Positions 61,345 through 64,000 of a stretch of DNA of 64,000 nucleotides are shown here, one piece after another. The notes beneath the pieces are model-generated. The model did no database searches and was not told the DNA's origin. It saw nothing but the letters and a program-made list of their open reading frames with translations. Position 1 is the stretch's first letter. Every line of letters starts with the position of its first letter. The translations under genes were made by a program, and so were the position numbers. The DNA is taken from contig NZ_JADZLQ010000003.1 of the NCBI RefSeq assembly GCF_015905305.1, positions 614,201 through 678,200 of the forward strand, read 5' to 3'. The DNA is from Pinirhizobacter soli (GTDB lineage: Bacteria; Pseudomonadota; Gammaproteobacteria; Xanthomonadales; Rhodanobacteraceae).

Positions 61345-64000
61345 TCAGAACGTCGCGCGTAGCGTCAGTGCATACCGGGTATCGTTCACGTACCAGGAAG
61401 TGATGTGCTTGCCCGATGCGTTCTGATACATGATCGTGCGCTGTTCGGCGTTATTGAGGTTGTTCATCTCCACGCCGAGCTTCACGTGCTCGTTGAACGA
61501 GTAGAAGATCGAACCGTCCAGCTGTCCGTAGGCATCGGCGAATACCGGCAGCTTCCATGGAATGTTGTTATCGGTACCGTTGTAGCCGTTCGGGCCGATC
61601 GACAGTAGATACTGGCTGCGCCAGTTGTAGGCAAGCCGGACTTGCCACGGACCGTGCTCGTAGAAGCCGGCGACATTGAGGGAATTCCTCGACAGGCCAT
61701 CCGCCGGGAGGCTGCCGAATGTGGAGCCATCGGTATCCACCGGCACCGCAGTAGTTTCGTTCGGTACGTGGGTCCTGCTCCGGATGTAGGTGTAGTTCGC
61801 CGACATGCCGAAGCCCTTGACCGGCAGGAAATCGAAGAACTGATTCCAGCCGAGTTCCGCGCCATCGATCGTCGCCTTGCCAACGTTTACGGGGTGGGTG
61901 ACCAGATACTGATAGTTGTTGCCGTCGATACCTGGATACGTCACGAACTGCGACTCGTTGCGGAAATAGTCGCTTATCCCCTTGTGGAACAGGCTGACCC
62001 AGGCCATGCCGCCGTGGTCCTGATCGAAGTACCACTCCAGCGACAGATCGAACTGGTTAGCCTTCATCGGCGTCAGGTACGGATTGCTGGTGGTGGCAGT
62101 GCCCGTCAGGGTCAGCTTGTCGATCGGCAGGGTGGTGGTACCGGGCGGCGGCGTATAGCCTGACAGCACGGCGGCATTGAGAATCTGATAGGCCTGCATC
62201 TGGCTAAAGTCCGGCCGCGCAATCGCCTTGGAAAAGGCAAAACGCGTGATCACGTCCGGAGCGAACTCCCACTTCACGTTCAAGCTGGGCAGGATGTCGG
62301 TGTACTCGTTGCGGGCGCTGATGGGAGCAGACTGGCCCGCACCCAGATAGGGCGCAAACGCCTGGTCGGGATACGTCAGGAAACCCTGGGCGGCATTCCT
62401 GGTCCGCACCGCACGCACGCCGACGTTGCCGCTCAGATTGGCATCGTCCACCCCGAAGTCGAGCATGGCGTACGCCGCGTAGGTTTTTTCGTGCTGAAGA
62501 TTGGTGTGCGAGGCATCGAGCAAGGTGGGCTTGTACGGGACGTCATAGCCGCTGCCGGCGATGTAGTACGGAATGGCGGCGTTGTGAATATCCGCGTAGC
62601 TGCCCGGGTAGCCAAGCGCGGTCGCCGGGACCGGTGCATAGAACGCCCCTGGGATGCCGGCGTCGCCCCGGTAGAAATCCTTGAACGTGTCCAGATGCAC
62701 CAGGCTGGTATTGACCGTGCCGTTCAAATCCAGGCCGGGCATGGCACCGCCGGGCACCGCCCATCCCGACATCCAGGTCTGGAATACGGGCAGCCAGTTG
62801 TAGCCGGTATCGATGTTGTTGGCATAGCGGTTGGTCAGGCGCACGCCTGCCTTCACCCCCTGCACGAACCCGTCGACGAAGCTGTGCGAGATGTCGGCAC
62901 GCCAGGCCAGTTCCTTCGCATAGTTTTGATCCTGGTGATCCATGGTGAATCCCCAGTAGTAATTGGCGGGATTCCCGGTGAAGTTTGAATCGACGCCGAT
63001 GTGCGGCGGGTTGCTACCGTTCAGGGCCACGTCGATGTAGGGCACGTTGGTACCCAGCGCCACCGTGGAATCCAGACTGTTGGTAGTGGCCTTGACGAAC
63101 TGCACCGAGCTGGTGAGTTCAGTGGCCGTGCCCAGCCGCCACTTCATCCCGGTGGAGAAGTCCGTGGTCTTGGAGTGGCTGTCGGAAGCGCGGATGTCGG
63201 TGCCCATCGGCATGCCGCCGCTCTGCGTGAGGCGGCCGGACTGGAACACCCCGCCATTGACCTGGCTCGGCTGGCTGGCGTCCACCGTCACCTGCGTTGG
63301 GTCGTTGCTCACGAAGATCGCATCCTCGTTCCAGACTTCGTGGTATTTGCTCTGGAACGCGGTGGCGTAAAGGTCAAGATCGTCGCTGGGACGCCACTGG
63401 AAGGCCAGGTAGGCACCATCGCGCTTGCGATCGTAGAGCAAGGTGCGCCAGTCGGCGCCGCGCGGCACCCAGACGCCGTCTGCGTTCTTGAAGAACGGAC
63501 GCACGAACAGGCCATCCGTACGCGTGGACAGTTGGGAATCGGCGACGTCGACGAGGAAACCCATTTCCCCGAGGCTGGTCTGCCAGCGATTGCTGTAGAG
63601 CACCGAGCCGGACGGCTTGTACTTCTTGGCGAAATCGCCGTAGTTCTCGCTGGCTGAAGCGGCGATCTTCTGGCCCTGGAAGTCGAAGGGCATGAAGGTG
63701 CGCAGGTTCACCGTACCGCCCAGGCCGCCCTCGATCATCTCTGCCGTCTGGTTCTTGTAGACGTCCACGCCCGACATCAATTCCGAGGGCACGTCCTGGA
63801 AGCTGAGGGCGCGCCCGCCATTGGCGGAGAAACTGTCGCCACCATTCAATTCGGAACGCACCTGCGTGAGGCCGCGCACCTGCACACCATTGCCTTCGGC
63901 AGAGAAGTGTTCCGGATCGCCCTGGGAGAGAAAATGGTCGATGGTGACGCCGGGAATGCGCGACAGGGTTTCAGTGACGCTGCGATCCGGCAGCGCGCCG
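61345..64000 (-). CDS. TonB-dependent receptor (N-terminus outside window)
   Basis: The last 885 residues of an outer-membrane receptor; the frame is open to the window edge, so the signal peptide and TonB box lie beyond it. The visible plug has LPDRSVTETLSRIPGV, NGVQVRGLTQVRSELNGGD and the turn GGLGGTVNLRT; the 22-strand barrel follows to the terminal LTLRATF with aromatic last residue. The IPGVTIDHF/ALSFQDVP pattern is that of carbohydrate-type receptors in Xanthomonadales and Caulobacter. Followed by GH74, GH35 and GH31 genes, it should import xyloglucan oligosaccharides. Confidence 0.9.
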   Translation of the reverse strand, partial: GALPDRSVTETLSRIPGVTIDHFLSQGDPEHFSAEGNGVQVRGLTQVRSELNGGDSFSANGGRALSFQDVPSELMSGVDVYKNQTAEMIEGGLGGTVNLRTFMPFDFQGQKIAASASENYGDFAKKYKPSGSVLYSNRWQTSLGEMGFLVDVADSQLSTRTDGLFVRPFFKNADGVWVPRGADWRTLLYDRKRDGAYLAFQWRPSDDLDLYATAFQSKYHEVWNEDAIFVSNDPTQVTVDASQPSQVNGGVFQSGRLTQSGGMPMGTDIRASDSHSKTTDFSTGMKWRLGTATELTSSVQFVKATTNSLDSTVALGTNVPYIDVALNGSNPPHIGVDSNFTGNPANYYWGFTMDHQDQNYAKELAWRADISHSFVDGFVQGVKAGVRLTNRYANNIDTGYNWLPVFQTWMSGWAVPGGAMPGLDLNGTVNTSLVHLDTFKDFYRGDAGIPGAFYAPVPATALGYPGSYADIHNAAIPYYIAGSGYDVPYKPTLLDASHTNLQHEKTYAAYAMLDFGVDDANLSGNVGVRAVRTRNAAQGFLTYPDQAFAPYLGAGQSAPISARNEYTDILPSLNVKWEFAPDVITRFAFSKAIARPDFSQMQAYQILNAAVLSGYTPPPGTTTLPIDKLTLTGTATTSNPYLTPMKANQFDLSLEWYFDQDHGGMAWVSLFHKGISDYFRNESQFVTYPGIDGNNYQYLVTHPVNVGKATIDGAELGWNQFFDFLPVKGFGMSANYTYIRSRTHVPNETTAVPVDTDGSTFGSLPADGLSRNSLNVAGFYEHGPWQVRLAYNWRSQYLLSIGPNGYNGTDNNIPWKLPVFADAYGQLDGSIFYSFNEHVKLGVEMNNLNNAEQRTIMYQNASGKHITSWYVNDTRYALTLRATF

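Overview
The window is a high-GC chromosomal segment of a Gram-negative, plant- or soil-associated gammaproteobacterium. The gene mix (TonB-dependent receptor, xyloglucan glycosidases, sedolisin peptidase, Ig-repeat autotransporter, clustered tail-collar MdpB-like proteins, many Tat-exported oxidoreductases) resembles the Rhodanobacteraceae/Xanthomonadales (Dyella, Luteibacter or Rhodanobacter type). That placement is inferred from gene content, not from a marker gene. There is no rRNA or tRNA gene, CRISPR array, insertion sequence or prophage structural module that I can recognise.

Layout. 1-2.2 kb: the end of an Lnt/nitrilase-like membrane acyltransferase, a small hypothetical gene, a DUF3313 lipoprotein and a divergent TetR regulator with a visible operator. 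2.2-5.3 kb: an apparent three-gene unit on the minus strand holding a borosin-type (OphMA/SonM-like) alpha-N-methyltransferase, a 100-residue candidate precursor peptide and a TPR-sensor diguanylate cyclase. This is the most interesting system in the window. 5.5-24.8 kb: mostly small metabolic, transport and regulator modules (CGNR regulator/EamA exporter/aldo-keto reductase, DUF3800, DHFR-like reductase, pirin, a DUF4386 remnant, a persulfide-dioxygenase-like MBL protein, AraC, FUSC, XRE, CPBP protease, Rieske oxygenase plus permease, MFS/HxlR). It ends in a cluster of DUF6916, GNAT and three tandem tail-collar proteins. 25-30.7 kb: one 1875-residue autotransporter with Ig-like repeats.

30.7-36.1 kb: an alpha/beta hydrolase, a lipoprotein S41 peptidase and a Tat-exported SGNH/sialate-esterase-like protein. 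36.1-44.6 kb: an eight-gene minus-strand operon that looks like a pathway for C3-oxidation and cleavage of glycosides (GMC dehydrogenase with its subunit 3, 3-keto-disaccharide hydrolase, TIM-barrel isomerase-like proteins, a Gfo/Idh/MocA oxidoreductase and an MFS sugar/nucleoside transporter). A divergent LacI regulator faces it, and two near-identical 16-bp operators lie between them. A 15-codon leader ORF overlaps the start of the first structural gene. 46-48.2 kb: a convergent response regulator/histidine kinase pair whose 3' ends overlap by 102 bp. 48.4-54 kb: a secreted sedolisin with FG-GAP-like repeats, a Tat-type Gfo/Idh/MocA protein and a DUF1428 protein.

54.4-64 kb: a xyloglucan utilisation locus read right to left. 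TonB-dependent receptor (5' end outside the window), GH74 endo-xyloglucanase, GH35 beta-galactosidase and GH31 alpha-xylosidase match the enzyme set needed to import xyloglucan oligosaccharides and strip their side chains. Together with the 3-keto-glycoside operon and the secreted esterase and peptidase, much of the right half looks devoted to breaking down plant polymers and glycosides.
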